DNA of 64,000 nt from Arthrobacter oryzae (GCF_030812315.1 NZ_JAUSSM010000010.1:1-64000); one strand, 5' to 3'; positions 9,492 to 18,641 are shown, counted from the stretch's first letter. The notes: generated from the sequence alone by a model not told the origin. Numbers and translations are program-made.

Positions 9492-9758
9492 CTAAGAGAG
9501 CGTAGAGAGGCACTAACGGCAACTAGCGCAGCGGCACCTCCCAATGCTGCACCCAGAAAGCCGCTGAAAAGATTGGGCATGCCACCACCGACGGTGATCA
9601 GTAAGCCAAAACCGCAGATCACCGATAGGCACAAAACTGTCCAGACGAGCGCAACATTAGACGTTATCGGCAGAGATAGCGTTTCCCCAGTTCCTTTACC
9701 TCACGGATCACGTCGAGGGTGTACATGGCGGTGCAGGAATACCAGGGTTAGCTGCGTC

Positions 9759-9881
9759 GTGCAGGTGATTCCCCAGAGCGGGGACGAGTTCACCTGCTAT
9801 TCCTGTTTCCTTGTCCGGCACCGGTCCCAGATGGCGCGGCAGAGCAACGGCCATTCATACTGCGTCGAGTGCGAAGGTTAA
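9759..9881 (+). pseudogene. DUF4193 protein, C-terminal fragment
   Basis: About 40 residues (VQVIPQSGDEFTCYSCFLV and RHRSQMARQSN, then YCVECEG) match the C-terminal zinc ribbon of DUF4193 proteins: small actinobacterial proteins of unknown function with CxxC...CxxC spacing. The acidic N-terminal half typical of the family is missing; the upstream sequence in this frame is unrelated. It is a truncated remnant. Confidence 0.75.
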
Positions 9882-9936
9882 GTCCCGCAGATAGGTTTCC
9901 GCGCGCTCTGGTGGCCCCTTCTCAACCTTAGCTTCA

Positions 9937-10452
9937 TCACATAGGGGGTGCCTGAACATGTAACGGCGGGGGATGCCGGCAGACGTGTGGACCGCTGTTG
10001 ATTATCGAATGCCTTGCCCTAGTAGGAAGCACTTTTGGGAGACCACGAGGCCGGAGCCACGTGTTCGCCATTTCTGGGTATGAATTACGGCGTCGGCCGC
10101 CGGTGCGGCGCCTGCCTTCGCGACACCCGGGCAGATGCTCGTTTAGCAGTGCTTCCTTCTCCGGCGCCATCTTCCCCTGGTTGTAGGCGATCCGCTGACC
10201 ATGCAGCCACACACCCAGGGCGTGTTCGGCCGCATCCGGCGTCTTCTGATGACGCGGCCAGTCACCGCCAGCATCCCGGAGGTCCTTCACCTGCTCAGAA
10301 CGCTTCTGCCACCGGGCCTCATCCTCAGCCTTCTTAGGGGAGGCTTGATCCCAGCCGGGAATCACATCAAGCCCGTCCCGGACAGCGGGGGAGAGGTTTC
10401 CCTGGTGTGCTTCCTTGCGCCGGAGGTAAAGCCACCGGCATTGGCCAGGCCG
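9937..10452 (-). pseudogene. helicase-associated (HA) domain fragment
   Basis: Two helicase-associated repeats can be read. One is the tail RWLYLRRKEAHQGNLSPAVR. The other is complete: RWQKRSEQVKDLRDAGGDWP, then LGVWLHGQRIAYNQGKM. These short helical repeats occur in tandem at the C-terminus of large plasmid-borne helicases of Micrococcaceae. The helicase core is absent, and the 5' side ends against the Doc fragment on the other strand, so this is a rearrangement remnant. Confidence 0.7.
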
Positions 10453-10462
10453 GCTACAACTG

Positions 10463-10720
10463 TCATGGGCACGGGAAGCCTATCCGGAACTGGCGGTGAA
10501 GGCGGCCGCCTTGTTGGAATCGGTCGCCCGGTTCCATCCACTCATTGATGGAAACAAACGGACCGCCTGGACGCTCATGGTGCTGTTGCTCTGGATCAAT
10601 GGTTACCGGCATGCCTTCACGACAGATGAGGGCTTCGACCTCGTCGTCGGACTCGCCGCGGGCACCATCGACTTGCTGGACTCTGCCGCCAAAATTTCCC
10701 GGCATTTGGTGCCCCGATAG
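10463..10720 (+). pseudogene. doc: Doc/Fic-type toxin, N-terminally truncated
   Basis: This is the C-terminal two thirds of a Doc-family kinase toxin (AREAYPELAVKAAALLESV, then HPLIDGNKRTAWTLM). The Fic-like active-site motif HPLIDGNKR is intact. Doc toxins phosphorylate EF-Tu and are neutralised by an antitoxin encoded just upstream. Here the first 40 or so residues and any antitoxin are missing; the reading frame merges into unrelated DNA at about 10460, next to the helicase fragment. A GTG at 10496 could start a shorter product, but a functional toxin is unlikely. Confidence 0.75.
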
Positions 10721-10744
10721 TCGTTCAACACCATCCGATACGGG

Positions 10745-10763
10745 GTGTGGACAATGTCCACAC
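10745..10763. promoter_or_regulatory. 19-bp palindrome, copy A left
   Basis: GTGTGGACAATGTCCACAC is a perfect dyad around a single central base, repeated at equivalent places in copies B and C. Such symmetry suggests a dimeric protein-binding site, for example for a recombination-directionality factor or repressor. The binder is unknown. Confidence 0.7.
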
Positions 10764-10855
10764 TTTTCGTCTTGGACTTCCTCGTACAGCCCTCGGACTG
10801 CTTCGGATTCCGCACGTTTTCACGGATTCCCAGTGTGTGCAGGACTAGGAATACA

Positions 10856-10876
10856 GTTCGAGTCCCACCTCGGGCA
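10856..10876 (+). other. tRNA-Leu-like 3' end, copy A (att core)
   Basis: GTTCGAGTCCCACCTCGGGCA matches the 3' T-arm and acceptor strand of a bacterial tRNA-Leu. The 5' T-stem partner is lost (ACAG in place of GTGGG), so no tRNA can fold. Integrases of actinobacterial elements commonly use such tRNA 3' ends as the att core. Confidence 0.6.
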
Positions 10877-10883
10877 CGCATGA

Positions 10884-10904
10884 CCCCTCGTCAGAGGGGT
10901 TTTT
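10884..10904 (+). terminator. tRNA-type terminator, copy A
   Basis: CCCCTCGTCAGAGGGG followed by TTTTT is a short perfect rho-independent terminator. It sits directly after the tRNA-like end, as it would after a real tRNA gene, and is present in all three copies. Confidence 0.8.
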
Positions 10905-11225
10905 GCTCTAATGTGTGGACATTCTGTTCGGTCAGGTCCCTCTTACACGGGCCGCGATTGTGCCTGGCGCCGCGGTCGCCTGTGAAGTTATGTGGGTGAC
11001 GGGTACAGGGTCATGGCTGGTGGGCCCTCCGCCTGCTGGAGTGTAGGGTATTTGCCGTCCTATCTGGCTGTTCGGGTGGCCAGTTGTTGGCCGTCACTCA
11101 TTCATGGCCAGGAGTTGTGGTGACGACATGACGAAGCCGAATTTTCTTTCAGGATCTTCCTCGGGTGGTTGCTTTCTGCGAGCCAGGCCGAGTGCCCTGA
11201 TCGCGTGTTTGTCCGGCCAAAGGGG

Positions 11226-11244
11226 GTGTGGACAGTGTCCACAC
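11226..11244. promoter_or_regulatory. 19-bp palindrome, copy A right
   Basis: GTGTGGACAGTGTCCACAC has the same arms as the left site with a different central base, 481 bp away. An extra half-site, TTGTCCACAG, follows it. Confidence 0.7.
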
Positions 11245-11942
11245 CTTGTCCACAGCCGGCTTTTCGAATCGCATTTGATACCTTCCTCATGATTCTGCCT
11301 TCACTACTTCATGGAGGTCTCTGTTGCAGGTGACATGACCTTGCGGCCCAGACCCTCGGTTTCCTAGGACGTTGGGGGTTCAGCGGGAACGTCTTCGGAG
11401 CTATCTATTGCTGGCGTACGATCCGGCGACAGAGTCCAGGTGTGTGGGATCCGGACTCTTCTTCCTGGTTTGGTTGATCAGTGCGACCTGTCCCTAGTTG
11501 GACGCGCGGTTATCGTCTCTTCCTCCCATGCGTAGGGTCAGCGCCGTTCCCGTTAAGAAAGGCGTACCGAGCAGACTTGCGGCAGACGAGGCGGCTGCAG
11601 CGCCTCTCAGATGCGGGCCCGTCACCGACGGTCATTCCGCTGAACACAGCGACGATCACGTTGGCGGCACCGGCGTCGTGGACGACGTAGCCGGTCGCTG
11701 CGGACACCGGATGTGTCTGTCAGATTTTCGGCGTCGTTCTGATACATGGAGTCACCGCTGGGTTTGAGGGTCCGGAGTGCAACCTGGGGAACCGGGAGCG
11801 ATCCAAGGTTTCGCGAGGAAATAAGCGACGGAGGAGCGCCGAACGAAACTTTGGACCGTGAGCGGCGCATGGCGCCCTGGTTGCGCGAAGGACCCGCCGA
11901 GCGATGATGGGGAGCAGAATGACAAACAGCGATGTTGCTTCT

Positions 11943-13304
11943 GGTGGTTCATGGGGGTGGGGGAGTGGGGCGGCATGACGTCTTGGAAGCCGCTACTCAA
12001 CGGGCTCTGCTGACATGAACGTAGGTGCCCCGAGCGGGAGCTGAACCCGAACTGCTCCGATCCCGCGGGCGCTCCTCGCACAGCATGAGCTCGGTAGGGA
12101 GACCCAGGGGAAGCACGCGTGGGGTGGCTTCGCGATTGCGGTGGTGGAGTGAGGCCATATGGGGCTGTCCGCCTCAGGCTCGCTCAGGTGCTAACAGCGG
12201 GGTCGAGCTGACAAGGCGCGAGCACATGCGCCTGCACAACTGGGGAAGGTGCGTCATGGCTGAAATCAATGCGGTGCTGGCCGGACTGACGGCTGAAGAA
12301 CTCGAGGAGATGTCGAAACTGGGCGGAAGGGGCACCTGGGGCGGCAACTGATCGATGCGCTTGACCGCCCCGCAGGCGGTCCTGATGCCCGCAAAGACCT
12401 CAGCGACCGTTTCCAAACCCAGAGCCAAAGGCTAAAGCAGGCTCCCAAAGGATGGGCCGCCGAAACGGCTGGCATGGACGCTTCTCCCACGGGTTTCCGG
12501 GGAATTTTGGAACGCCGATATTGTGCCACATGTCGCGCCGCCGTCTGGGGCGCGTCAGGTTGCGATCCAAGAGTTTCCTCGACCCATCGTCAGAAAAGAA
12601 GAATCTAACCCTATTCTGACGGCCCTTGGCCACCTGCCTGACGTCAGGTTGCGGTGTGCCTTAGCCACACGCACATGATCGGTGCACCGGGTCTGCCGAC
12701 CTCCACGAGGTTACGCAAGAGGCCGCGTTCGATCTCACCCCACTGAAGGTCCTGAGTTGCGTCACGCCCTCTACGGAAAGATTCTCTGTTGGTGGGTGTA
12801 GCGTGATGGTGGCAGCTCATTGACGAGGGACCAACGGGTGCGTGCACCGGCATCTGCGGGAACTTTGAACCCAAGGTGTTGGATTTGGGGCTTCTGGAAG
12901 TCCAGTTCAGGTTCCGGCCATCGGCTCGTGATGCCACCATCCCTCCCAGGGCGATGATGAAATGGTGCCTGCGGGGAACCTTTCATCGCGGCGATAAATC
13001 ACGCGCTCTTGATCGCAGTTGTTGTAGCTGGCAGGGACGTCGACGAAGGTACTCAGGATGCTCAAAAAAACTTTCATGACTACTGTCTCCCGGTGTGGGC
13101 TCGACGGTCTCCGGTGATCGCCGATGGTTTTACCTTGTTTGCTAGGGATCCGGTTGACTTCCGGACCCAATACAACAAGGCCTGTCTATATGGGCTGGTC
13201 AAGCTGAGCAAAGTACTTACAAACAGAAGGGGCAGGGGGCGGATCCTGACGTGACCGACGTCTCCCTTCGTTAGTTAGATATCAATGAATACCTCAGGTA
13301 AACT
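11943..13304. other. decayed region, no confident gene
   Basis: Fragments of reading frames are visible but none is intact. On the plus strand, 12229-12450 reads MRLHNWGRCVMAEINAVLAG and then needs a frame change to continue as RQLIDALDRPAGGPDARKDL. On the minus strand, 13077-12650 reads MKVFLSILSTFVDVPASYNN and continues only by switching frames. I do not recognise either family. Both are probably relics of genes cut off from the catabolic island. Confidence 0.45.
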
Positions 13305-13328
13305 AACTATCTTGATTCTAAGTTACTT
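13305..13328. promoter_or_regulatory. MarR-type operator, site 1
   Basis: AACTATCTTGATTCTAAGTTACTT contains TATCTTG-ATTC-TAAGTTA (13308-13325), matching the two better sites at 17870 and 33243 with two deviations from symmetry. No intact gene follows on either side, so it is probably an orphaned promoter-operator. Confidence 0.5.
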
Positions 13329-13817
13329 AGCACAAAGCTGCAATGGTTGATTTGCGCCGCTCCGCCTACGCAATTTCAGGAGCTTCGCCGCCCATCTTGT
13401 TTGTGCTGTTCGGAAAGCTGCACCCGTAGTTGCTGCATTGCAGCAGGCTGTGCCACCTGCTCGGTAGCCCGGACCGTTTCGATCCTTGGCAAGCAGTTGC
13501 GGTTGATAGATGAGGAGCCAGGACGTGGTTACCTGTCTCCAGAAACATGTTTTCCTCCATCTGATGCTCACGCGCCACGGGGGCGGCAAGGGTGGCCTTC
13601 ACCCTCGGAACAAACCTCGTTGGGTAACGCTCCGACAATTCGTTCGGCAGCGTAGTGGTTCGCTCGGTAGATCCCGCCTTAGCGGGAAGATGTCGAAGTT
13701 GAACTGACGACTAGTTGGTGGACGACCTTCCCGAAGGCTGAAGGATTGCCGGGACCATCAGGAACATGACGCGCTGAGGCCCCGGCAAGTTGCTCCCCGG
13801 AGTCCGTCTGGTCTACC
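13329..13817. other. no confident gene
   Basis: An ATG at 13342 after the operator opens a 28-codon plus-strand frame (MVDLRRSAYAISGASPPILF) that ends at a TAG. Other short frames continue without agreement. It appears to be the remnant of a gene once controlled from the 13305 operator. Confidence 0.4.
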
Positions 13818-15294
13818 TCAGGTAGGGATCTGCGCGATGCCGATGTATTGAGTAGTGGTGTATTCGGCGATGCCTTCGTTGCCGCCTTCGCGGCCCCGAC
13901 CTGACTACTTGACGCCGCCGAAAGGTGCCGCGGCGTTGGAGATGATGCCGGCATTGAATCCAACCATGCCGAATTCGATCTGTTCGGCCACACGCAGCAG
14001 CTTGTTGAAGTCGCGGCTGTAGAGGTAGGACGCGAGGCCGTATTCGGATGCGTTCGCGAGCCGGATGGCGTCGTCTTCGGTGGTGAATATAGTGACAGGG
14101 GCGACGGGTCCGAAGATTTCCTGGCCCAGAATCGCGGCGTCGTTGGGCACGTTGGCCAGGACAGTGGGCTGGTAGAAGTAACCGGGCCCGGCCACGGGGG
14201 TGCCGCCGGTGACGGCGGTGGCCCCGGCACCGACAGCGGCGGCCACGAGGGCGTGCACGTCATCGCGCGCGCCGGCGTCGATGAGCGGTCCTACCTGGGT
14301 GGCGGGGTCGGTGCCGCGCCCGGTAGCCAGGGATCCCATCGCGGCGGCGAACTTCCGCGTGAACTCCTCGGCGACGGATTCCTGGATGAGGAACCGGTTG
14401 GCGGCGGTGCAGGCTTCGCCCATATTGCGCATCTTCGCGGCCATGGCACCTTCGACTGCCTTGTCTATGTCCGCGTCCTCGAACACGATGAACGGCGCGT
14501 CCCCGCGCAGTTCCATCGAGGTGCGCAGCACGTTTTGCGCCGCATCTGCCATGAGCCGTTTGCCCCGGGGGTGGAGCCGGTGAACGAGACCTTCCGCAGC
14601 CGGGAATCCTTCAGCAGCGGCCCCGAGATCCCGGACGCGGACGAGGAGGAGACTACGTTCAAGACATCGGCGGGCAGGCCGGCGTCGAGCATGGTCTGGG
14701 CGAAGTACTGGGCGGTCAGCGGGGTGAGCTTTGCGGGCTTGAGGACCATGGTGCAGCCAGCGGCGACCGCGTGGGCGACCTTGCGGGTGGCCATCGCCAG
14801 CGGGAAGTTCCACGGCGTGATGAGCAGGCAGGGCCCGACGGGTTTGTGCTGGACCAGGATCTTGTTCTGCCCTCCGGCGTGGTGAGGTAGCGGCCGTAGT
14901 CGCGGACGGTTTCCTCGGAGAACCAGCGCAGGAACTCGGCCCCGTAGGTCACTTCGCCGCGGGACTCGGCCAGGGGTTTGCCCATCTCCAGGGTCATCAG
15001 CAGCGCGAAGTCCTCGGCACGTTCGGTGACCAGGTCAAAGGCCCGGCGCAGGATCTCCGCCCGCACCCTTGGCGCGGTCCGCGCCCAGGACGCCTGCGCG
15101 GCATCTGCTGCGTCGAGGGCGGCGACTGCGTCGTCGCTGGTTGCGGAGGCGAGGGTGACGATGACCTCCCCGGTTGCGGGGTCGTGCACTTCGAACGTGC
15201 CGCCGTCGGACGCCTCTCGCCACTGGCCTCCAATCAGCAGGCCCGTAGGGACCCTATTGAGCAGTGCAGGTTCGGTAAGTGTGGGGACAGTCAA
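13818..15294 (-). pseudogene. gabD: succinate-semialdehyde dehydrogenase-type ALDH, inactivated
   Basis: Joined across three lesions, this is a full-length NAD(P)-dependent aldehyde dehydrogenase of the succinate-semialdehyde type. It begins TVPTLTEPALLNRVPTGLLI, with the catalytic-region motif GEACTAANRF and the C-terminus EGIAEYTTTQYIGIAQIPT. A base is missing near 14875 (after TTPEGR), and another near 14568 (the FTGSTP loop). The Gln codon in GGVKQSG is TAG (about 13903). The suggested start is TTG at 15294, though the frame is open to 15363. It is the last gene after the TPP enzyme, 77 bases away, and would have oxidised an aldehyde product to the acid. Three independent hits make a real pseudogene much likelier than a read error. 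Confidence 0.88.
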
Positions 15295-15370
15295 TTTTTT
15301 CCGTTCGTTGAGCAGCACCGGCGAGGTGGCGAGGATTAATGCCTGCGGCAGGGCAGAGCCCACCAGCGAC

Positions 15371-17047
15371 CTAGTAGGCCTTGCCTCTTTGTTCCACCAC
15401 TAGATGGATCAGTGCAAAGATACGATCTTCGTCGATAGCTTTCAGTGCTGCTTCAATTGCGGCTGGGATGTCAGCATCACGGTCGACTTTGATGCCGAAC
15501 CCGCCGAAGGCTTGCGCCATGAGCGCGAATTCAGGGTTCTTTAGTTGTGTTCCTGAAACCCGGGCAGGGTAGTGGCGTTCCTGGTGGGTGCGAATGGTGC
15601 CGTATTCCTGGTTGTCCATCACGATCACCAAGGGAGTGGCGCCGTACTGCGTTGCGGTGGCCAGCTCTTGGCCGTTCATGAGGAATTCGCCGTCCCCTGC
15701 GATGGTCACGATGCGTCGGCCGGGGTATTCCAGAGACGCCGCGATGGCCGAGGGGACGGAGTATCCCATGGAGCCGTTGCGGGCACTGATCATGGAAGCG
15801 TAGCGCTGGGTGGGGAAGTAGCGGTGTGCCCAGTTGGTGTGCTCACCGGCGCCGAGGGTGACCATGGCGTCGTGGGGGAGGGTTGGGACGAGGTTGGCCA
15901 TTAAGGTGTCCATTCGTGCATGGCCGAGGGTAGGCCTCGCATGGGGGAGCGCGGCGAAGGATTCCTGCTCAGTGCGCATCCGTGTCGTCCAGGCCTTCCA
16001 TTCGTCCTTGACCGGGAGTTCGATCTTGGCCAGGTCGCGGATGAACACGTCGGGCTTGGCAACGATCTGGTAAGAGACTGGACCTGACCTGCCTCGGAGC
16101 GATGGGTCGATCGTGACAAGAAAGTTCTTTTTGGTCCAGTCCTGACGGCACAGGAAGCCGTCCGTGATGACGTCACCCGGGACAGTGCCGACAAAGATCA
16201 GCAGGTCTGTCTCTTCGAGCAGGTCATAAGTGGGACGCGGGCGACCGTAACCGATAGGACCGACGTAGGACGAGGAACCGAACGGAACAGTCCCTTGGGT
16301 CCGCCATTCAGCCGCGGCTGGAATATGGTGCTTTTCCAGCCAGGCGGTGAGCTGGTCAGCACCCTCCTGGGTCCAGTCATTTCCACCGGTGACGAACAGT
16401 GGCTTCGTCGATGCTGACAGGGCCGAGGCTAGTGCGTCGGAGTCCACCGTGGTCATGCCTCCGGTGGCCACAGGGATTGGCGGGTGAAGTTCGGCAGGGA
16501 TCTGTTGCCTGATGACGTCCTCGGGCAGCCCGATAACGACGGGGCCGGGCCGGCCATTCATCGCTGAGAACAGGGCCTCGGCGACGATCTCGGAAGCGCG
16601 ATCTGCGTGATCCAGAACCATGACGCGCTTAGCTCCGGTGTCGAACCAGGCTTTGATGTCGAATTCCTGGAAAGCTTCACGGTCCCGGTGCGCGAAAGGA
16701 ATCAGGCCCACGAACAGCACCATCGGTGTTGAATCCTGCCACGCCGTGTGCAGTCCGACGTGGGCGTTGGCCGCACCCGGGCCGCGGGTAACCATCGCGA
16801 TGCCAGGCATCTGGTGAATTTTGCCGTCAGCTTCGGCCATGTAGGTGGCCCCGCCCTCGTGGCGGCAGACGATGGTCTCGATCGTCGAGTCGTGAAGCCC
16901 GTCCAGTACATCCAGGAAGCTCTCGCCGGGGACAACGTGTGCCCGCTTGATGCCGTGTGCGACAAGCGAATCAACAATGACGTGTCCTGCTGATTTGTGG
17001 GTTTGCCCGTCCTGGCTGACTGGGAGGGTTTCCACTGCCGCGCTCAC
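15371..17047 (-). CDS. TPP-dependent acetolactate-synthase-like enzyme
   Basis: This 558-residue enzyme has the three-domain fold of the acetolactate synthase/benzoylformate decarboxylase superfamily. Glu64 (in CRHEGGATYMAE) is the residue that activates thiamine diphosphate. The central domain carries a degenerate nucleotide-binding region. The cofactor motif runs from about residue 451 (GDGEFLMNGQELATATQYG) to MDN. It probably decarboxylates or ligates a 2-oxo acid made in the pathway. No regulatory small subunit follows, so branched-chain biosynthesis is unlikely. It lies downstream of the cupin gene and upstream of the dead ALDH. It is one of two such enzymes in this island; the substrate is unknown. 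Confidence 0.88.
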   Translation of the reverse strand: MSAAVETLPVSQDGQTHKSAGHVIVDSLVAHGIKRAHVVPGESFLDVLDGLHDSTIETIVCRHEGGATYMAEADGKIHQMPGIAMVTRGPGAANAHVGLHTAWQDSTPMVLFVGLIPFAHRDREAFQEFDIKAWFDTGAKRVMVLDHADRASEIVAEALFSAMNGRPGPVVIGLPEDVIRQQIPAELHPPIPVATGGMTTVDSDALASALSASTKPLFVTGGNDWTQEGADQLTAWLEKHHIPAAAEWRTQGTVPFGSSSYVGPIGYGRPRPTYDLLEETDLLIFVGTVPGDVITDGFLCRQDWTKKNFLVTIDPSLRGRSGPVSYQIVAKPDVFIRDLAKIELPVKDEWKAWTTRMRTEQESFAALPHARPTLGHARMDTLMANLVPTLPHDAMVTLGAGEHTNWAHRYFPTQRYASMISARNGSMGYSVPSAIAASLEYPGRRIVTIAGDGEFLMNGQELATATQYGATPLVIVMDNQEYGTIRTHQERHYPARVSGTQLKNPEFALMAQAFGGFGIKVDRDADIPAAIEAALKAIDEDRIFALIHLVVEQRGKAY

Positions 17048-17221
17048 TTACTCACCGCCTCGTTCGGGAGGACGGCGGTTGCCCGCCCTGGGTGAGGTGC
17101 TGGTTGGCATGGGGGAAGTGGATTGGCCAATGTTGTCGACTCCATCGTCATGCAGCTGATGCTGCTCAATTTCACAAGCGAAAATATTGTCTTCTGCTGA
17201 TACCTGACAGATGCACCAAGA

Positions 17222-17255
17222 AGCGCGGGTACCAGCTCCAGCTGGTACCCGCGCT
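17222..17255 (-). terminator. perfect 16-bp hairpin between cupin and TPP genes
   Basis: AGCGCGGGTACCAGCT and AGCTGGTACCCGCGCT form a perfect stem with a 2-base loop, 15 bases after the cupin stop. There is no strong T-run, so it may be a transcript stabiliser or attenuator that lets the cupin be expressed more than the TPP gene. Confidence 0.6.
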
Positions 17256-17270
17256 CTCGGAGGAACATGT

Positions 17271-17792
17271 CTAGCGTGTAACTCCGTGCATTTCGGAGGT
17301 CGGCGGGTAGAAGGGAATTTCCGGCTTCTTGGCGCCAATGATTACGCAGATCAGCGCGTCCTCTTCGCTGACAGTACGAAGGCTGCGCGGAACGCCTGCA
17401 GGAACACGAATCAGGTCGCGGTAGCCCAAAACGCGGCTGGCCTTCTTGGTGCCGTCCTCGACATCGTGGACGCTGAACTCCACCTGTCCCTCGAGGACGA
17501 AGAATACCTCTTCGACGTCAGGGTGAGTGTGCTCGGGTCCTACGCAGCCGGCGGGCAGAACCATGTTGGAGAACGTGAAGTGTTCGGCCTGAAGGATGTT
17601 GTTGTCGTCCGAGTGGTCCCCGGTAGCTCCGGAGCCGATGTAGCGGACCTGGCCGCGCCGGAATTTGTCTCCCATTTTCGTCTGGAACTTCAGAGTGTCA
17701 AAGTCAACGACGCGGCTCTCACGGGACGCGATAGATGAATCGATGAGCTCTTCAAGATCTGTTGTAGTCGGTGCACTTACGGTTTCGCTCAT
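17271..17792 (-). CDS. cupin-domain protein
   Basis: This is a 173-residue single-domain cupin. The start is ATG 17792, since GAGAGGT lies about 8 bases upstream; an in-frame extension to 17840 lacks this. The metal-binding motif is PEHTHPDVEEVFFVLEGQ, supplying two His and a Glu, with the second cupin motif near GYRDLIRVPAGVPRSL. Cupins in catabolic clusters act as small dioxygenases, isomerases or sensors; which applies here cannot be told. It is the first gene of a leftward operon with the TPP enzyme and dead ALDH. Its promoter is overlapped by the MarR-type operator at 17870-17887. Confidence 0.85.
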   Translation of the reverse strand: MSETVSAPTTTDLEELIDSSIASRESRVVDFDTLKFQTKMGDKFRRGQVRYIGSGATGDHSDDNNILQAEHFTFSNMVLPAGCVGPEHTHPDVEEVFFVLEGQVEFSVHDVEDGTKKASRVLGYRDLIRVPAGVPRSLRTVSEEDALICVIIGAKKPEIPFYPPTSEMHGVTR

Positions 17793-17869
17793 TGTTAAAC
17801 CTCTCGGACTGGGGCGATGTAAACCAAGAACTGGCAGCAAAGCGAAGGAGCAACTCCCTCAACTCTAAC

Positions 17870-17898
17870 TATCTTAACACTAAGGTAGATTGGGTCAA
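17870..17898 (-). promoter_or_regulatory. cupin promoter with MarR-type operator (site 2)
   Basis: Read leftward, TTGACC (17893-17898) and AAGATA (17870-17875) are spaced by 17 bases, a good sigma-70-type promoter. The operator TATCTTA-ACAC-TAAGGTA (17870-17887) covers the -10 box and most of the spacer, ideal for repression by the adjacent MarR protein. Confidence 0.65.
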
Positions 17899-17933
17899 GT
17901 AACAAGACCTTAAGTGAATCAACCAAGAGTTAA

Positions 17934-17962
17934 TTGATTGCATGAAGGCTCAGTGTTAAGAT
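17934..17962 (+). promoter_or_regulatory. marR promoter
   Basis: TTGATT (17934-17939) and TAAGAT (17957-17962) with a 17-base spacer lie just upstream of the MarR start. AAAGGACAGGGCC supplies the ribosome-binding site. The divergent arrangement with the cupin promoter implies shared control. Confidence 0.5.
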
Positions 17963-17990
17963 TCACTATCTACTTCTAAAGGACAGGGCC

Positions 17991-18536
17991 ATGGCTGACG
18001 AAACAACCGAAGCTGATGCTGTTGACCGCATTCTCGCGGATTGGCTGCGTGAACGGCCGGACTTGGATGCGAGCTCGATTGGCGTCCTCGGGCGGCTTTT
18101 GCGGCTGGCCAATCAGATCCGCGCCGTCGAAAGTTCCTACTTTGATGAGTATGGGTTGACACTTGCGTCCTTTGACGTCCTAGCTAACCTGCGCCGCTCT
18201 GGCCCACCTCACCGGAAGACCGCCGGGGAGCTCGCGACCTCGTCCATGCTCACGACCGGTGGTATTACTTTCCGGTTGGACAGGATGGAGGAGCAAAACC
18301 TCATCGAGAGAGTTCGCACCCGCGAAGACCGCCGGGTTGTTTACGCCCAGCTCACCGATCATGGCAAGGCTGTTATCGATGAGGCATTCGGTAAGCATTT
18401 GGACAAACAACGTCAGATGTTGAGCGGTCTGACGCCCTCAGAACTCGATCAACTCGCAGCGTTGCTTAAGAAGGCAGAAGCCTCGGTGGTCGCATTTGAT
18501 GTCAATGCGCTGGAAGCGGTTGGCCCAAACTCCTGA
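17991..18536 (+). CDS. MarR-family transcriptional regulator
   Basis: This is a 181-residue winged-helix regulator. The HTH runs at about residues 75-105 (TAGELATSSMLTTGGITFRL) and the wing contains REDRRVVYAQLTDHG, the diagnostic MarR beta-hairpin. Long N- and C-terminal helices form the dimer and ligand pocket. MarR proteins in catabolic islands usually repress until an aromatic acid or CoA ester binds. It is divergent from the cupin gene, with the operator in between. The same operator recurs before the flavin reductase, so it is the likely master repressor of the island. A strong hairpin terminator follows. Confidence 0.9.
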   Translation: MADETTEADAVDRILADWLRERPDLDASSIGVLGRLLRLANQIRAVESSYFDEYGLTLASFDVLANLRRSGPPHRKTAGELATSSMLTTGGITFRLDRMEEQNLIERVRTREDRRVVYAQLTDHGKAVIDEAFGKHLDKQRQMLSGLTPSELDQLAALLKKAEASVVAFDVNALEAVGPNS

Positions 18537-18578
18537 AGCTCCGTCTTCTCCGTTGCGTCAGGGTTTGGCGGGCGCATC

Positions 18579-18641
18579 CTTGGCCTTCGCGGGTGCCGCG
18601 TCTGTCTAGAGAGGGCCCAAACAACGCGAAGGCCAAGTTTT
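18579..18641 (+). terminator. terminator after marR
   Basis: CTTGGCCTTCGCG (18579-18591) pairs perfectly with CGCGAAGGCCAAG (18625-18637), followed by TTTTC. The loop is long (33 bases). It sits between the convergent marR and AspDH-like genes and may serve both. Confidence 0.7.

Larger units (their letters stand above)
7223..9580 (-). pseudogene. membrane/coiled-coil gene split by IS1380 and a frameshift
   Basis: Removing the IS1380 element (7849-9491) and one copy of its CTAAG target duplication restores an open frame. It starts at ATG 9580 (MPNLFSGF), runs through a transmembrane segment (GFLGAALGGAAALVAVSASL), and continues across the insertion point as SLRSLRRQLAHQEQENAKQ into a charged coiled coil. 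Near 7697 the frame must shift by one base to continue as MDAVELATAQLHMQLL and on to the stop at 7223. The ancestral product was therefore a single-span membrane protein with a coiled coil and a soluble C-terminal domain containing YHYWRL. Its family is not recognised. Both lesions abolish it. Confidence 0.75.
10745..11942 (+). repeat. non-coding module, copy A (att-like)
   Basis: This roughly 1.2-kb stretch is repeated almost throughout at 48029-49234 and in its first 500 bases at 34081-34577. In order it contains a perfect 19-bp palindrome, GTGTGGACAATGTCCACAC (10745-10763); a 21-base tRNA-Leu-like 3' end (10856-10876); a terminator (10884-10899); a half palindrome GTGTGGACA (10913); and a second palindrome (11226-11244). 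A less conserved 700-bp tail follows. No frame is preserved between copies. It lies immediately left of the first catabolic island. Confidence 0.85.

Noticed and set aside
10800-10880. Complete tRNA-Leu gene in the repeat modules
   Set aside because: Only the 3' 21 bases fit; the D-arm, anticodon arm and 5' acceptor strand cannot be found upstream in any copy.
12644-13170. Intact gene on the minus strand
   Set aside because: Three frames must be joined to read a continuous protein, and the resulting sequence matches nothing I know.
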